A DNA stretch of 64,000 bases, taken from assembly GCF_004569505.1 (NCBI RefSeq), contig NZ_SPPK01000004.1, forward strand, positions 394,805-458,804, written 5' to 3'. The notes under the pieces were generated by a model, which saw only the letters and a list, made by a program, of their open reading frames with translations, ran no database searches and was not told the DNA's origin. The DNA is from Dysgonomonas mossii. GTDB lineage: Bacteria > Bacteroidota > Bacteroidia > Bacteroidales > Dysgonomonadaceae. The stretch's first letter is position 1, and each line of letters opens with the position of its first letter. A program made the position numbers and the translations under genes. Below, one piece after another: positions 54,080 to 63,990 of this stretch.

Positions 54080-54589
54080 ATGACATCCTTTGAAAAAATA
54101 GATATAAAAGATTTTACTCCCGATTCATTTGGGTTAAAACACAAATGGATGCTCGTTACTGCATCTAAGCCCGATGGAACAGTGAATACAATGACTGCTA
54201 GTTGGGGTGGGTACGGTGTGATGTGGAACAAGGAGGTCGTATTTGTTGTTATACGTCCTCAAAGATACACGAGGGAGTTTGTAGAAAGTACTGAATCTTT
54301 TTCTCTTACTTTCTTTGATAAAAAATACTTAAAGGACTTAAGTTATTTAGGTAAAGTATCGGGACGTGATGAAGATAAAATCTCAAAAGCCGGACTAAAT
54401 ATTGCTTTCGATAAGAATATACCATATTTTATGGAAGCGGAAACAGCTATTTTTGTCAAAAAGCTCTTTGTCCAGCGCATTCAAGAAGATGCTTTTTTAG
54501 AGAAAGACATCATCGAAAGATGGTATCCCGAAAAGGATTTTCATTACTTGTATATTGCAGAAGTAACAAATATCTTAAAGAGGAAATAA
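54080..54589 (+). CDS. Flavin reductase-like domain protein (DIM6/NTAB)
   Basis: The 169-residue protein has the split-barrel FMN-binding fold of the flavin reductase-like family, with TASKPDGTVNTMTASWGGYG near residues 27-46, VIRPQRYTREF, and SGRDEDK. Such proteins bind FMN and reduce flavins or small substrates. The stop is two bases before the GyrI-like gene, so they form an operon, and speA follows. The true substrate is unknown. Confidence 0.8.
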   Translation: MTSFEKIDIKDFTPDSFGLKHKWMLVTASKPDGTVNTMTASWGGYGVMWNKEVVFVVIRPQRYTREFVESTESFSLTFFDKKYLKDLSYLGKVSGRDEDKISKAGLNIAFDKNIPYFMEAETAIFVKKLFVQRIQEDAFLEKDIIERWYPEKDFHYLYIAEVTNILKRK

Positions 54590-54591
54590 GG

Positions 54592-55059
54592 ATGAATCGT
54601 GAAGAAGTCACTCTGACTAAGTTTGTGGTTGTTGGAATATCTGTCCGTACTACGAATCAGAATCATCAATCGCAAGAGGATATTGCAAAACTATGGGAAG
54701 TTTTTTTCCGTAATGCTTACATTCAGCAACTGATGCCGAATAAGGTATCTAACGATATCTATTGCATTTATACTGATTATGAGAGTGACTATACAGGAGA
54801 ATACACGACTGTATTAGGTTATAAAGTTTCCAGTGTTGAAGGGATACCTACAAATTTGGGATTGACTTTCAAAGAAATACCGGAATCGAAATATTATAAG
54901 TACCTTTCGGAAGGTGAACTGCCTTATGCCATAGGTAAAACTTGGGCACATATTTGGCAGTCTAATATAAAAAGACGTTATTTAGCAGATTTCGACATCT
55001 ATGGTGAGGAGTCGAAAGACCCTAAAAATGCTAAAATAACAACATATTTATCTATTTAA
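54592..55059 (+). CDS. GyrI-like/effector-binding domain protein
   Basis: From the ATG at 54592 the 155-residue protein is a single GyrI-like small-molecule-binding domain of the type fused to AraC regulators, here without DNA-binding domain. Key segments are YCIYTDYESDYTGEYT and a terminal Trp/Glu pocket region with KTWAHIWQ. A longer upstream frame would overlap the flavin reductase gene. Its ligand is unknown. The three-gene context with a flavoprotein and arginine decarboxylase gives no clear function. Confidence 0.7.
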   Translation: MNREEVTLTKFVVVGISVRTTNQNHQSQEDIAKLWEVFFRNAYIQQLMPNKVSNDIYCIYTDYESDYTGEYTTVLGYKVSSVEGIPTNLGLTFKEIPESKYYKYLSEGELPYAIGKTWAHIWQSNIKRRYLADFDIYGEESKDPKNAKITTYLSI

Positions 55060-55082
55060 ATAAATTTCACTTTACACAAAGA

Positions 55083-56975
55083 ATGAGAAAATGGCGCATC
55101 GAAGACTCAGCTGAGTTGTATAACATCGCAGGCTGGGGTATTAATTACTTTTCTGTTAATGAGAAAGGTAACGTTGTTGTAACTCCGAGAAAAGACGGGG
55201 TGGCTGTTGATTTAAAAGAACTGATGGACGAATTGCAGCTTCGCGATGTGTCAGCTCCTGTTTTGATTCGTTTTCCGGATATCCTGGATAATCGTATCGA
55301 GAAAATTTCCACGTGCTTTAAACAGGCTGCCGAAGAATATGAATATAAAGGGCAAAACCATATAATATACCCTATCAAGGTAAATCAAATGCGCCCGGTA
55401 GTAGAAGAACTTATCAGCCATGGGAAAAAATTCAATATCGGACTGGAAGCCGGTTCTAAGCCGGAACTTCATGCCGTTATAGCAATCAACACCGATTCTG
55501 ATTCGCTTATAATCTGTAATGGATATAAGGACGAAAGCTATATTGAGTTAGCCTTATTGGCTCAAAAAATGGGTAAGCATATATTCATTGTAGTTGAGAA
55601 ACTGAATGAGATACCGCTAATTGCCAAAATAGCTAAAAGACTAAAAATAACACCTAATATTGGTATTCGTATCAAACTAGCTAGCTCGGGTAGTGGTAAA
55701 TGGGAAGAATCTGGTGGTGATGGAAGCAAATTCGGATTGAATTCGAGTGAGCTGTTAGAAGCTTTAGCATATCTTGAAAAAGCAAATATGCAGGATTCTT
55801 TACGTCTTATTCACTTCCATATCGGAAGCCAGATTACCAAAATTCGCCGCATAAAAACAGCTTTACGTGAAGCCGCTCAATTCTATGTACAGCTACATGC
55901 AATGGGCTTTAAGGTGGAGTTTGTCGATATTGGCGGAGGACTGGGCGTTGACTACGATGGCACACGTTCTTCTTATAACGAAAGTAGTGTAAACTACTCC
56001 ATACAAGAGTATGTGAATGACTCTATCGCTACAATGGTAGATGCAGCTGATAAGAATGGCATTCCACACCCTAATATTATAACAGAATCGGGTAGATCGC
56101 TTACGGCACATCACTCTATTCTGGTATTTGAAGTATTGGAAACAGCTACTTTGCCTGAGTGGGATGAAGATAAAGAGTTGTCAGAAGATGACCATGAACT
56201 CGTTAAAGAGCTTTATCAAATATGGGACGATCTTAGCCAATCGCGTATGTTAGAAGCTTGGCATGATGCACAACAGATTCGTGAAGAGGCTCTTGACTTA
56301 TTTAGCTTAGGAATGCTAACATTGAAAACGAGAGCGCAGGTAGAGCGTCTCTACTTCTCTATTGCCCGCGAAATATTCCAAATTGCAGGCAGAGCAAAAC
56401 ATGCTCCTGAAGAGTTGAAACAATTATCAAAATTATTACCGGACAAATATTTTTGTAATTTCTCCCTATTCCAATCATTACCGGACTCTTGGGCTATTGA
56501 CCAAATTTTCCCGATTATACCAATTCATAGATTGGACGAAAAGCCGGATAGAACAGCAACACTACAGGATGTAACTTGTGACTCTGACGGAAAGATAGAT
56601 AACTTTATCTCTAATGGTAATCAGTCATCATACTTGCCGGTACATAGCATGAAAAAGAACGAATCATATTACCTCGGAGTATTCCTAGTGGGTGCATATC
56701 AGGAGATATTGGGCGACCTTCATAACCTGTTTGGAGATACAAATGCGGTTCATATATCAGTTGATAAAGACGGATACAAGATAGAACAAATGATAGACGG
56801 CGAAACCGTAGCAGAAGTATTAGACTATGCCCAATACAACGCGAAGAAGCTTGTTCGTACAGTTGAAACATGGGTTACTTCGAGTGTTAAACAAGGGACA
56901 ATAACAGTAGAAGAAGGAAAAGAATTCCTATCAAACTATCGTTCAGGCCTTTATGGATACACTTACCTTGAATAA
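55083..56975 (+). CDS. speA: Biosynthetic arginine decarboxylase
   Basis: The 630-residue protein is full length for the PLP-dependent fold III SpeA. The PLP lysine lies in IYPIKVNQ near residue 100, GLEAGSKPEL follows, and HFHIGSQI and DIGGGLGVDYDG are the phosphate-binding elements. ITESGRSLTAHHS supplies the C-terminal active-site motif region. It decarboxylates arginine to agmatine for polyamine synthesis. It is followed by a strong hairpin terminator. Confidence 0.96.
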   Translation: MRKWRIEDSAELYNIAGWGINYFSVNEKGNVVVTPRKDGVAVDLKELMDELQLRDVSAPVLIRFPDILDNRIEKISTCFKQAAEEYEYKGQNHIIYPIKVNQMRPVVEELISHGKKFNIGLEAGSKPELHAVIAINTDSDSLIICNGYKDESYIELALLAQKMGKHIFIVVEKLNEIPLIAKIAKRLKITPNIGIRIKLASSGSGKWEESGGDGSKFGLNSSELLEALAYLEKANMQDSLRLIHFHIGSQITKIRRIKTALREAAQFYVQLHAMGFKVEFVDIGGGLGVDYDGTRSSYNESSVNYSIQEYVNDSIATMVDAADKNGIPHPNIITESGRSLTAHHSILVFEVLETATLPEWDEDKELSEDDHELVKELYQIWDDLSQSRMLEAWHDAQQIREEALDLFSLGMLTLKTRAQVERLYFSIAREIFQIAGRAKHAPEELKQLSKLLPDKYFCNFSLFQSLPDSWAIDQIFPIIPIHRLDEKPDRTATLQDVTCDSDGKIDNFISNGNQSSYLPVHSMKKNESYYLGVFLVGAYQEILGDLHNLFGDTNAVHISVDKDGYKIEQMIDGETVAEVLDYAQYNAKKLVRTVETWVTSSVKQGTITVEEGKEFLSNYRSGLYGYTYLE

Positions 56976-56997
56976 TTAAAGTATAAACATATATATT

Positions 56998-57038
56998 AAA
57001 ATCCTCTTTACGCATTTGCATAAAGAGGATTTTTTATT
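56998..57038. terminator. Terminator between speA and the type IX plug gene
   Basis: AAAATCCTCTTTA pairs with TAAAGAGGATTTT around a 10-base loop and is followed by T-rich sequence. It separates two convergent genes. Confidence 0.88.
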
Positions 57039-57051
57039 TAGGTTAATCACC

Positions 57052-58329
57052 TTATTTACTTCTTGATTGAATATTTTGTACGCCAATGAGGCTGTCGTAA
57101 CGTTGTCCGGAAGGGCGATAGTAGACAAATATCTGATATTCATTTTCTGTTTCAAAATAATTACCTTCTATTTTTGCTGTTGAGTAACTGGCTCCCGCCT
57201 TAGTCAGATATTGATAATTATACAAACCTTGCTTTAAAAGCAGAGCTATATAATATTGTCTGTGCTCTTCATCATATTTCATTCTGTATTTGTCGGTAAA
57301 GTTATTATCAGTAAAATTTCCATTAATAAAAATATCCTCGCCTATCGGGCTGTCCATTGGCAGAGTAAATACTGTATTAAAATAATCAGACTGTACCTCA
57401 CTATCATTCGTATCGTTACTTCTAATATAAAATCTTCCATTTTGATCTTGATCATAACTATATGACCTACCGGCTCTGATTTTATCAGGAACGATGTACA
57501 TCGTATAATTAGGGCGATTATATTCAATGTGCTCTACATTCAACCCATTGTATCTATAACTTGACGTTTCAAATCGACGGTATTCATTTCCAGCCTCAAA
57601 TATCAGATTTCGATTGTGCTCATATATTAGTCTATCGGAGCTAACATAAGTAGGTTTTATTTGATGCCTTTCAGTGTCAAGGCGGTTGTTTTGCCAAGCA
57701 AAGATTTTCAATTCAATAAAAGGGTCTCTTATATTAAGATTCTGATGCAATATACTAAAGGACAACTGCTGATGACCTTTATTTGTATCAATATCCGTAT
57801 TAGATGTTATGCTTGGAGCTATACTTACTTGTGGTTCTACTACAGAGAAACAAGCAGTAAGTAAAACTTCGTCAGGCATACCATCTTCGTAGACTTCAAT
57901 AACATAGTTTCCTGATAATTTAACATTTACATCATTATTAGGAATATCAATAGCAAAGTGGGTATATTCTACGGTTGTATTTAAAGAGGAGGTATAATCA
58001 TCTATCGGGTTATCATTGAATCCACTTAGATAATCTATCTCGGATATGCCACTGCTTCTTTTCCAGTATGCATCGCAATGGATTATCCGATAACGTAAAC
58101 GATTCATTGAGTCTTCAGAAATACGATCGAAACTAATATGTACATAATCATTACCATTCAATACTATGATGGGATATGAACTCCAATCGTTATTTTTATA
58201 TACCTGTACCGTATATATATCATCAGATATTGCGTGTGTATGATACGCTTGCGAAAAAGTATATATACTCGTTAGGTAAAAGATTATAGATAGCAATAGT
58301 TTATTATTATTCATTATTCTAAACTTCAT
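57052..58329 (-). CDS. Type IX secretion system plug-like protein (DUF5103)
   Basis: The 425-residue protein has a signal peptide (MNNNKLLLSIIFYLTS, if Met6 is the start), then a beta-rich domain and many Tyr/Asn/Asp segments such as LRYRIIHCDAYWK and GNYVIEVYEDG. This matches the DUF5103 family, recognised as the plug of the type IX secretion translocon SprA in Bacteroidetes. It would sit at the outer membrane. Its presence implies that the rest of the type IX system is encoded elsewhere. The gene is monocistronic and shares a promoter-like box with the flavin reductase gene. Confidence 0.78.
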   Translation of the reverse strand: MKFRIMNNNKLLLSIIFYLTSIYTFSQAYHTHAISDDIYTVQVYKNNDWSSYPIIVLNGNDYVHISFDRISEDSMNRLRYRIIHCDAYWKRSSGISEIDYLSGFNDNPIDDYTSSLNTTVEYTHFAIDIPNNDVNVKLSGNYVIEVYEDGMPDEVLLTACFSVVEPQVSIAPSITSNTDIDTNKGHQQLSFSILHQNLNIRDPFIELKIFAWQNNRLDTERHQIKPTYVSSDRLIYEHNRNLIFEAGNEYRRFETSSYRYNGLNVEHIEYNRPNYTMYIVPDKIRAGRSYSYDQDQNGRFYIRSNDTNDSEVQSDYFNTVFTLPMDSPIGEDIFINGNFTDNNFTDKYRMKYDEEHRQYYIALLLKQGLYNYQYLTKAGASYSTAKIEGNYFETENEYQIFVYYRPSGQRYDSLIGVQNIQSRSK

Positions 58330-58345
58330 TGTTGCATAGTCTTTT

Positions 58346-58370
58346 TTTCAAAAAGTGACAAAAGTAACAG
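58346..58370 (-). promoter_or_regulatory. Promoter element of the type IX plug gene
   Basis: On the minus strand TACTTTTG sits inside CTGTTACTTTTGTCACTTTT, a near match to the element at 54029-54049. Confidence 0.5.
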
Positions 58371-58471
58371 GTAATTGCCTATTTTTTCATGTCACTCTTT
58401 AGCTATAAAAGTAAACTACAATTCTATTATTAGATAATTTAAATTCTTAAAAATAATACTTGAGCAAGCTC

Positions 58472-59740
58472 TTAATATCGATCTTTCCAGAGTTTTTTGA
58501 GCCATTCCACTATTTTACTTTCAGATGCATTCTGCTGGGGTTTCCAAAATTGTCTCCCCTTTATCTCTTTAGGTACATAATCTTGTTGTACAAAATTATT
58601 TTCAAAGCTATGTGCATATTTGTATTCCTTTCCGTAATTCAATTCCTTCATCAACTTTGTAGGCGCATTACGCAAATGTAATGGTACAGGTAGATTTCCT
58701 GTTTCGTTGACTAAAGCGATGGCTTCATCTATCGACATGTATGCCGAATTACTCTTAGGAGATGTTGCCAAATATATAGTAGTTTCAGCCAGGACAATAC
58801 GTCCTTCCGGCCAACCTATTTTATGTAACGTCTCGAAACAAGCATTAGCTAATAATAAAGCATTCGGATTTGCCAATCCAATATCTTCTGCAGCAGAAAT
58901 AACAAGACGCCGTGCTATAAATTTCGGATCTTCACCTCCAGACACCATCCGTGCCAACCAATAAATAGCAGCATCAGGATCACTCCCTCGTATCGACTTT
59001 ATAAAAGCAGAAATAATGTCATAATGCATTTCGCCTCCTTTATCGTATGCTGCCGGATTTTCCTGCAAACGTTCTGTTACCAGTTTATCGGTTATTGTGA
59101 TCTTATCGTTTACTTCGGAAGAAATTACTAAATCAAGTATATTCAATAATTTACGGGCATCACCTCCCGAAAAACGCAATATAGCATCCGTTTCTTTAAG
59201 TTCGATATCCCTATCTTTAAGTATTATATCCTGCGTTAAAGCCCTATGAGCCAGCTCTTCCAAATCCTCTTTACCTAACGATTGCAAGACATAAACCTGA
59301 CAACGTGACAACAGCGGGCGAATAACCTCAAATGAGGGATTCTCTGTAGTAGCACCGATCAATGTTATTACTCCTGTTTCTACAGCTCCGAGCAAAGAGT
59401 CTTGCTGTGATTTGGAAAAGCGATGGATTTCATCAATAAATAAGATGGGGCTTTTGGTATTAAAAAACTGATTCTTTTTAGCCAATTCAATTACTTCACG
59501 CACATCTTTTACACCGGAGTTTATAGCACTAAGAGTATAAAAAGGCGTATCAAGTGTATTCGCTATTATCTGAGCCAATGTAGTTTTGCCCACTCCGGGA
59601 GGACCCCATAGTAAAAATGAAGGGACTCTGCCCGATTCTATCATCTTTCGAAGAATAGCACCCTCTCCTACTAAATGTTTTTGTCCTATATACTCTTCGA
59701 GATTACGCGGACGTAACCGCTCTGCTAAAGGTTGGCTCAT
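58472..59740 (-). CDS. rarA: Replication-associated recombination protein A (AAA+ ATPase)
   Basis: The 422-residue protein has Walker A GPPGVGKTT at residues 46-54, Walker B ILFIDEIHRF, sensor GATTENPSF and SGGDARKLLN, the RarA/MgsA signature. It acts at stalled replication forks as a tetrameric AAA+ ATPase. It is divergent from dnaK. A good promoter lies 31-61 bases upstream. Confidence 0.94.
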   Translation of the reverse strand: MSQPLAERLRPRNLEEYIGQKHLVGEGAILRKMIESGRVPSFLLWGPPGVGKTTLAQIIANTLDTPFYTLSAINSGVKDVREVIELAKKNQFFNTKSPILFIDEIHRFSKSQQDSLLGAVETGVITLIGATTENPSFEVIRPLLSRCQVYVLQSLGKEDLEELAHRALTQDIILKDRDIELKETDAILRFSGGDARKLLNILDLVISSEVNDKITITDKLVTERLQENPAAYDKGGEMHYDIISAFIKSIRGSDPDAAIYWLARMVSGGEDPKFIARRLVISAAEDIGLANPNALLLANACFETLHKIGWPEGRIVLAETTIYLATSPKSNSAYMSIDEAIALVNETGNLPVPLHLRNAPTKLMKELNYGKEYKYAHSFENNFVQQDYVPKEIKGRQFWKPQQNASESKIVEWLKKLWKDRY

Positions 59741-59770
59741 TGATATATATGTTTAAGCTCTAAATATCCT

Positions 59771-59801
59771 CAAATCTACAAAAAGTTTGATTTAATAACA
59801 A
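59771..59801 (-). promoter_or_regulatory. Promoter of rarA
   Basis: On the minus strand TTG, 20 bases, TAGATTTG, about 31 bases before the rarA start codon. Confidence 0.6.
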
Positions 59802-60002
59802 GTCGAATTGCTATCCAACGGAACAGAAATGTATTAAAGCTTGATTAAGTTATTATTAAATATTTTCTTATTTGTATCTTGCTATATTATAATTATATGT
59901 AGTTTATAGTAGTCACTAAAATATATATAAAACAGAAAAAAGACAAATAAACACGTATAAATAAAAACATTAAACACATCTAATAGAATCACCATCAATT
60001 CT

Positions 60003-60060
60003 GACAAATCGTCATATTTTATTTTTTTTATTGTCATCCTATATTTTGGCATAGCTTTTG
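60003..60060 (+). promoter_or_regulatory. Candidate stress-type promoter region of dnaK
   Basis: TGACAAATCGTCA (inverted arms TGAC/GTCA) is followed by TTGTCAT and then TTGGCATAGCTTTTGA, which resembles a sigma-54 -24/-12 pattern but with GA instead of GC at -12. No clean TAnnTTTG box is seen. A heat-shock-type control is inference. Confidence 0.3.
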
Positions 60061-60142
60061 AACAAAGGCTAATGTCATTGAAATATGAATTGAAAGAAAT
60101 AATAATAGAAATTAATTAGAAACAATATAATAATATAATAAG

Positions 60143-62047
60143 ATGGGAAAAATAATAGGAATTGACTTAGGTACCACAAACTCTTGTGTTGCCGTGTTGG
60201 AAGGTAACGAACCTATCGTTATCACAAACAACGAAGGAAAAAGAACAACACCTTCTGTTGTTGCTTTTATTGAGGGAAATGAACGCAAAATTGGTGATCC
60301 TGCAAAACGTCAGGCTATCACAAATCCGGAAAAAACAATATACTCCATAAAAAGATTTATGGGTGAAACATGGGATCAAGTTCAAACCGAAGTAACCCGT
60401 GTACCTTATAAAGTCGTGAAAGGAGATAACAATACACCACGTATAGACATTGACGGACGTCTTTATACTCCTCAGGAAATTTCGGCGATGATCCTTCAAA
60501 AGATGAAGAAGACAGCTGAAGACTATCTTGGACAAGAAGTGACAGACGCTGTTATTACTGTACCTGCGTACTTTAGCGACTCGCAACGTCAGGCAACAAA
60601 AGAAGCCGGAGAAATTGCAGGTCTTAAAGTTCAACGTATCGTTAATGAGCCTACTGCTGCTGCTCTTGCTTATGGTCTTGACAAGGCTCACAAGGATATG
60701 AAAATTGCAGTGTTCGACCTTGGTGGTGGTACATTTGATATCTCTATCCTAGAATTAGGAGACGGTGTATTTGAAGTTAAGTCGACCAATGGGGATACTC
60801 ACCTTGGTGGTGATGATTTCGACCAGGTAATTATCAATTGGCTGGCTGAAGAATTCATGAATGAAGAAGGCTTAGATCTACGTAAAGATCCAATGGCTTT
60901 ACAGCGTTTGAAAGAAGCTGCTGAAAAAGCGAAAATAGAGCTATCAAGCACAACTTCTACTGAAATTAACTTACCATACATTATGCCGGTTAATGGTATT
61001 CCAAAACACTTGGTAAAAAATCTAACTCGTGCTAAATTTGAGCAATTGGCAGACTCACTTATCCGTAAGTGTATCGAACCATGTCGTCAATCGTTGAAAG
61101 ATGCAGGATATTCTCCATCCGATATAGATGAAGTGATCTTAGTCGGAGGTTCTACACGTATACCTGCTGTACAAGCAGAAGTTGAGAAGTTCTTCGGAAA
61201 GACACCATCGAAAGGTGTAAACCCTGATGAAGTTGTTGCTGTAGGTGCTGCTATACAAGGTGCTGTATTAACAGGAGAAGTAAAAGATGTATTGTTGCTT
61301 GATGTTACTCCGCTTTCTCTTGGTATAGAAACAATGGGAAATGTGATGACTAAGCTAATTGATGCTAATACAACTATTCCTACGAAAAAGAGCGAAACAT
61401 TCTCTACCGCTGCCGACAATCAACCGTCTGTACAGATTGTTGTACTTCAAGGAGAACGTCCAATGGCGAGGGATAATAAACAAATAGGAGTCTTCAACTT
61501 AGACGGTATATTACCTGCACGTCGTGGTGAGCCTCAAATTGAAGTTACATTTGATATTGATGCCAATGGTATTCTTAGTGTATCGGCAAAAGATAAAAAG
61601 ACCGGCAAAGAACAATCTATTCGTATAGAGGCTTCATCGGGTCTTACTGACGCAGAAATCCAACGAATGAAGGATGAAGCAGCAGCTAATGCAGAAGCAG
61701 ATAAGAAAGAAAAAGAAAAGATAGACAAGTTGAATCAGGCAGATTCAGTTATTTTCCAAACAGAAAATCAATTGAAAGATCTTGGAGATAAAATTCCAGC
61801 CGATCAGAAAGCTTCTATCGAAGGTGCTTTAAATAAGCTAAGAGATGCTCACAAAGCTCAAGATATTCCGGCTGTTGATTCTGCTATGGATGAATTAACT
61901 AAATTAATGCAGGAGTTGAGTCAAAATATATACAATCAGCAACAAGCAGGTACTAATCCGGGACAAGAAGCCGGAGGTAATACTGGTAGCCAATCTAATG
62001 GAGGCGACAATAATGTAACTGATGTAGATTTTGAAGAAGTGAAATAA
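60143..62047 (+). CDS. dnaK: Molecular chaperone DnaK (Hsp70)
   Basis: The 634-residue protein is a complete Hsp70. The N-terminal ATPase has [11 protein letters not shown] at residues 5-15, the mid-region [15 protein letters not shown] and [10 protein letters not shown]; the substrate-binding domain begins near 385 with [14 protein letters not shown]. The C-terminus is a Gly/Asn/Gln-rich tail ending VDFEEVK. It folds and remodels proteins with DnaJ and GrpE, whose genes are not in this window. It is monocistronic and ends with a strong terminator. Confidence 0.98.
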   Translation: MGKIIGIDLGTTNSCVAVLEGNEPIVITNNEGKRTTPSVVAFIEGNERKIGDPAKRQAITNPEKTIYSIKRFMGETWDQVQTEVTRVPYKVVKGDNNTPRIDIDGRLYTPQEISAMILQKMKKTAEDYLGQEVTDAVITVPAYFSDSQRQATKEAGEIAGLKVQRIVNEPTAAALAYGLDKAHKDMKIAVFDLGGGTFDISILELGDGVFEVKSTNGDTHLGGDDFDQVIINWLAEEFMNEEGLDLRKDPMALQRLKEAAEKAKIELSSTTSTEINLPYIMPVNGIPKHLVKNLTRAKFEQLADSLIRKCIEPCRQSLKDAGYSPSDIDEVILVGGSTRIPAVQAEVEKFFGKTPSKGVNPDEVVAVGAAIQGAVLTGEVKDVLLLDVTPLSLGIETMGNVMTKLIDANTTIPTKKSETFSTAADNQPSVQIVVLQGERPMARDNKQIGVFNLDGILPARRGEPQIEVTFDIDANGILSVSAKDKKTGKEQSIRIEASSGLTDAEIQRMKDEAAANAEADKKEKEKIDKLNQADSVIFQTENQLKDLGDKIPADQKASIEGALNKLRDAHKAQDIPAVDSAMDELTKLMQELSQNIYNQQQAGTNPGQEAGGNTGSQSNGGDNNVTDVDFEEVK

Positions 62048-62075
62048 GCAAATAGAAACAGATAGTATATTTATT

Positions 62076-62116
62076 AAAAAGCTCATTATCCTATATTAGG
62101 TATAATGAGCTTTTTT
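62076..62116 (+). terminator. Terminator of dnaK
   Basis: AAAAAGCTCATTA (62076-62088) pairs with TAATGAGCTTTTT, followed by TGTATTG. Confidence 0.88.
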
Positions 62117-62143
62117 GTATTGTATATAGAGTCCCTTTATTCA

Positions 62144-63178
62144 TTAAATTTTGCTCCACAACTCAGAAAATAAAGCTAAAGATGATTCTATTCGAGCCAT
62201 TGCACTTCTTATATTTTGATGGTCGTATTCGCATTCTCCCAAATTGGAAAGAAGCTCTAAAAACATATTAGGTTGAATACCGCCCCATTCATGAAAAGAA
62301 TTTAACAATTCTTCTTTTTTTTCTGAAGATATAGAATCAATGAAAACAATGCACACACGAGCAAAAGTAGAAAATATATTGGCTATTTCTATAGGTTGAT
62401 AAAAACGTCCTCTATTAGTATAGTTAAAACGAATCTCTGCAATATAAATGAGTATCTTTTCGCATAGAAATATCATATTATTTGTTAGATCAGAATCACT
62501 GTCTTTATCTTGTATTTTTTGAATAATACTTTGAGATGAAATTTCGATCTCATTAAGGTATTTTCCAAATAGTTCATAATATTTTTCGAGATCAGGATGG
62601 CTGCTCATCATTACGCTTGGAGGAATATAGTTCGAATCCATACCGTAATTATTATCTTCTTTAATAATCCGTCCTAGAATAAGATTATATATACCGAATT
62701 CTTCTTCTGGAATTTGTCTTATTGGTTGTATAGACAAATTATAGGTTTGTTTATAATTAGATGATGTTTCTTGAGTGTTTACAATACCTTGACGCTTATT
62801 ATAAAATGGTTCTACAACTAAAACAACATTCCAATGTTTATTATCTTCAATCTCTTGACTAAAATCATATTCTAGTCGCACAAAGTCAGAATGATTAACA
62901 GGCTTTATATCTATACGACCACCTCTAGAGGTAATAGCATTACATTGTTTCAACTCTATTTCTATTTTATCTCCATTTTTTTCTTTGATTTTCAGATCAC
63001 ATGATGATTTTTCACCTTTGCTAGGAGGCAATAAACCATAGCTGAAATTAGTAAATCTCCCACTATTAAAATCACGAATCGCATCTGCATAATTACCCTC
63101 TGTTTGTTGCAAATGAGCTATTGATATCTTATTACTACCTACCAAATTACCCATTCTCTTCTTTATAGGATTAAGCAT
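62144..63178 (-). CDS. Unrecognised protein, possible TssK-like
   Basis: The 344-residue protein has no signal peptide or membrane segment. Its N-terminal half contains a HLQQTEG segment near residue 22, a YGLLPP, and a CNAITSRGGRIDI, which together recall the N-terminal part of TssK baseplate proteins of type VI secretion. The C-terminal half is mainly alpha-helical (about 200-344). No other type VI genes are adjacent, so if the similarity is real this is an orphan. It may instead be an unrelated Bacteroidales protein. Codon use looks like that of its neighbours. It is transcribed toward dnaK and convergent with it. Confidence 0.4.
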   Translation of the reverse strand: MLNPIKKRMGNLVGSNKISIAHLQQTEGNYADAIRDFNSGRFTNFSYGLLPPSKGEKSSCDLKIKEKNGDKIEIELKQCNAITSRGGRIDIKPVNHSDFVRLEYDFSQEIEDNKHWNVVLVVEPFYNKRQGIVNTQETSSNYKQTYNLSIQPIRQIPEEEFGIYNLILGRIIKEDNNYGMDSNYIPPSVMMSSHPDLEKYYELFGKYLNEIEISSQSIIQKIQDKDSDSDLTNNMIFLCEKILIYIAEIRFNYTNRGRFYQPIEIANIFSTFARVCIVFIDSISSEKKEELLNSFHEWGGIQPNMFLELLSNLGECEYDHQNIRSAMARIESSLALFSELWSKI

Positions 63179-63727
63179 ATTGTTACCCTTTATTGTTGTT
63201 TGTTTATGATCAAATATAAGTATAGTTCTCCTGTACTTTTCTAATTCGTTTGTATCGGTCTTATTATAATCTTGTAAAAGTCTCTGAAATCATATACAAT
63301 ATATTATACTTCTTTGCTTGATTTTCTGTCTCCTTTATTCAATGATATATCCTAATATATTCAGAAATAGCAAAATATATAATATTTTTATTTTATGTCT
63401 AAATTATAATTAGGTGGTATATCCTCCTAAAAAGATAATCAATACATTATCTGTTCAATAAAATGATCAATAAATCCTCTTTTCTGAACAATTTTTTCAA
63501 TATCAAACATATGCATAAAATTCATTGGAGCTTAATATAGCTTCATTAGTTTGCGTTATAAAACTTTTAATAGTTTGATTATTGCATATTTATGATAATG
63601 CAGAGCGTGCAAAGTTAGAAAAAAATATGAGAATTTATCTTTTAATTATTTGAAACTATATTAAGGTTTCTAAAAAAGGTAAAATAGAGGATGTAACATA
63701 AGAATAATTTAAAGATGAATATATTAG

Positions 63728-63772
63728 TATTTATTTCCATCATCTAAATAAAGAATCTCATTGGTATTATGA
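63728..63772 (-). terminator. Possible second rRNA terminator
   Basis: On the minus strand GGATCTCAT pairs with ATGAGATTC around a short loop, followed by TTTATTT. It lies downstream of the first hairpin and may catch read-through. Confidence 0.45.
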
Positions 63773-63836
63773 GATCCTTCTACTTTGTATGTATTTGTAT
63801 CTTTCTATTATCCTTTGTATGCTTGTATCAATAGCA

Positions 63837-63872
63837 AAAGTCCGCATACAATTAGATGTATACGGACTTTGC
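63837..63872 (-). terminator. rRNA operon terminator
   Basis: On the minus strand AAAGTCCGTATAC pairs with a closely matching arm ending GCGGACTTTT, directly after the 5S gene. Tail is TTTTGC. Confidence 0.7.
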
Positions 63873-63878
63873 ATTTAA

Positions 63879-63990
<112 letters not shown>

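Larger units (their letters stand above)
63179..63878. other. Gene-free AT-rich region before the rRNA operon
   Basis: I see no supportable ORF in this 700-base stretch. It contains an interrupted palindrome at 63410-63430, two hairpins that could end rRNA transcription (63728-63770 and 63837-63872), and the putative promoter zone of the adjacent minus-strand gene. Confidence 0.6.

Noticed and set aside
60167..60691. 174-residue minus-strand ORF inside dnaK
   Set aside because: Antisense shadow of a highly conserved gene, with no recognisable domain.
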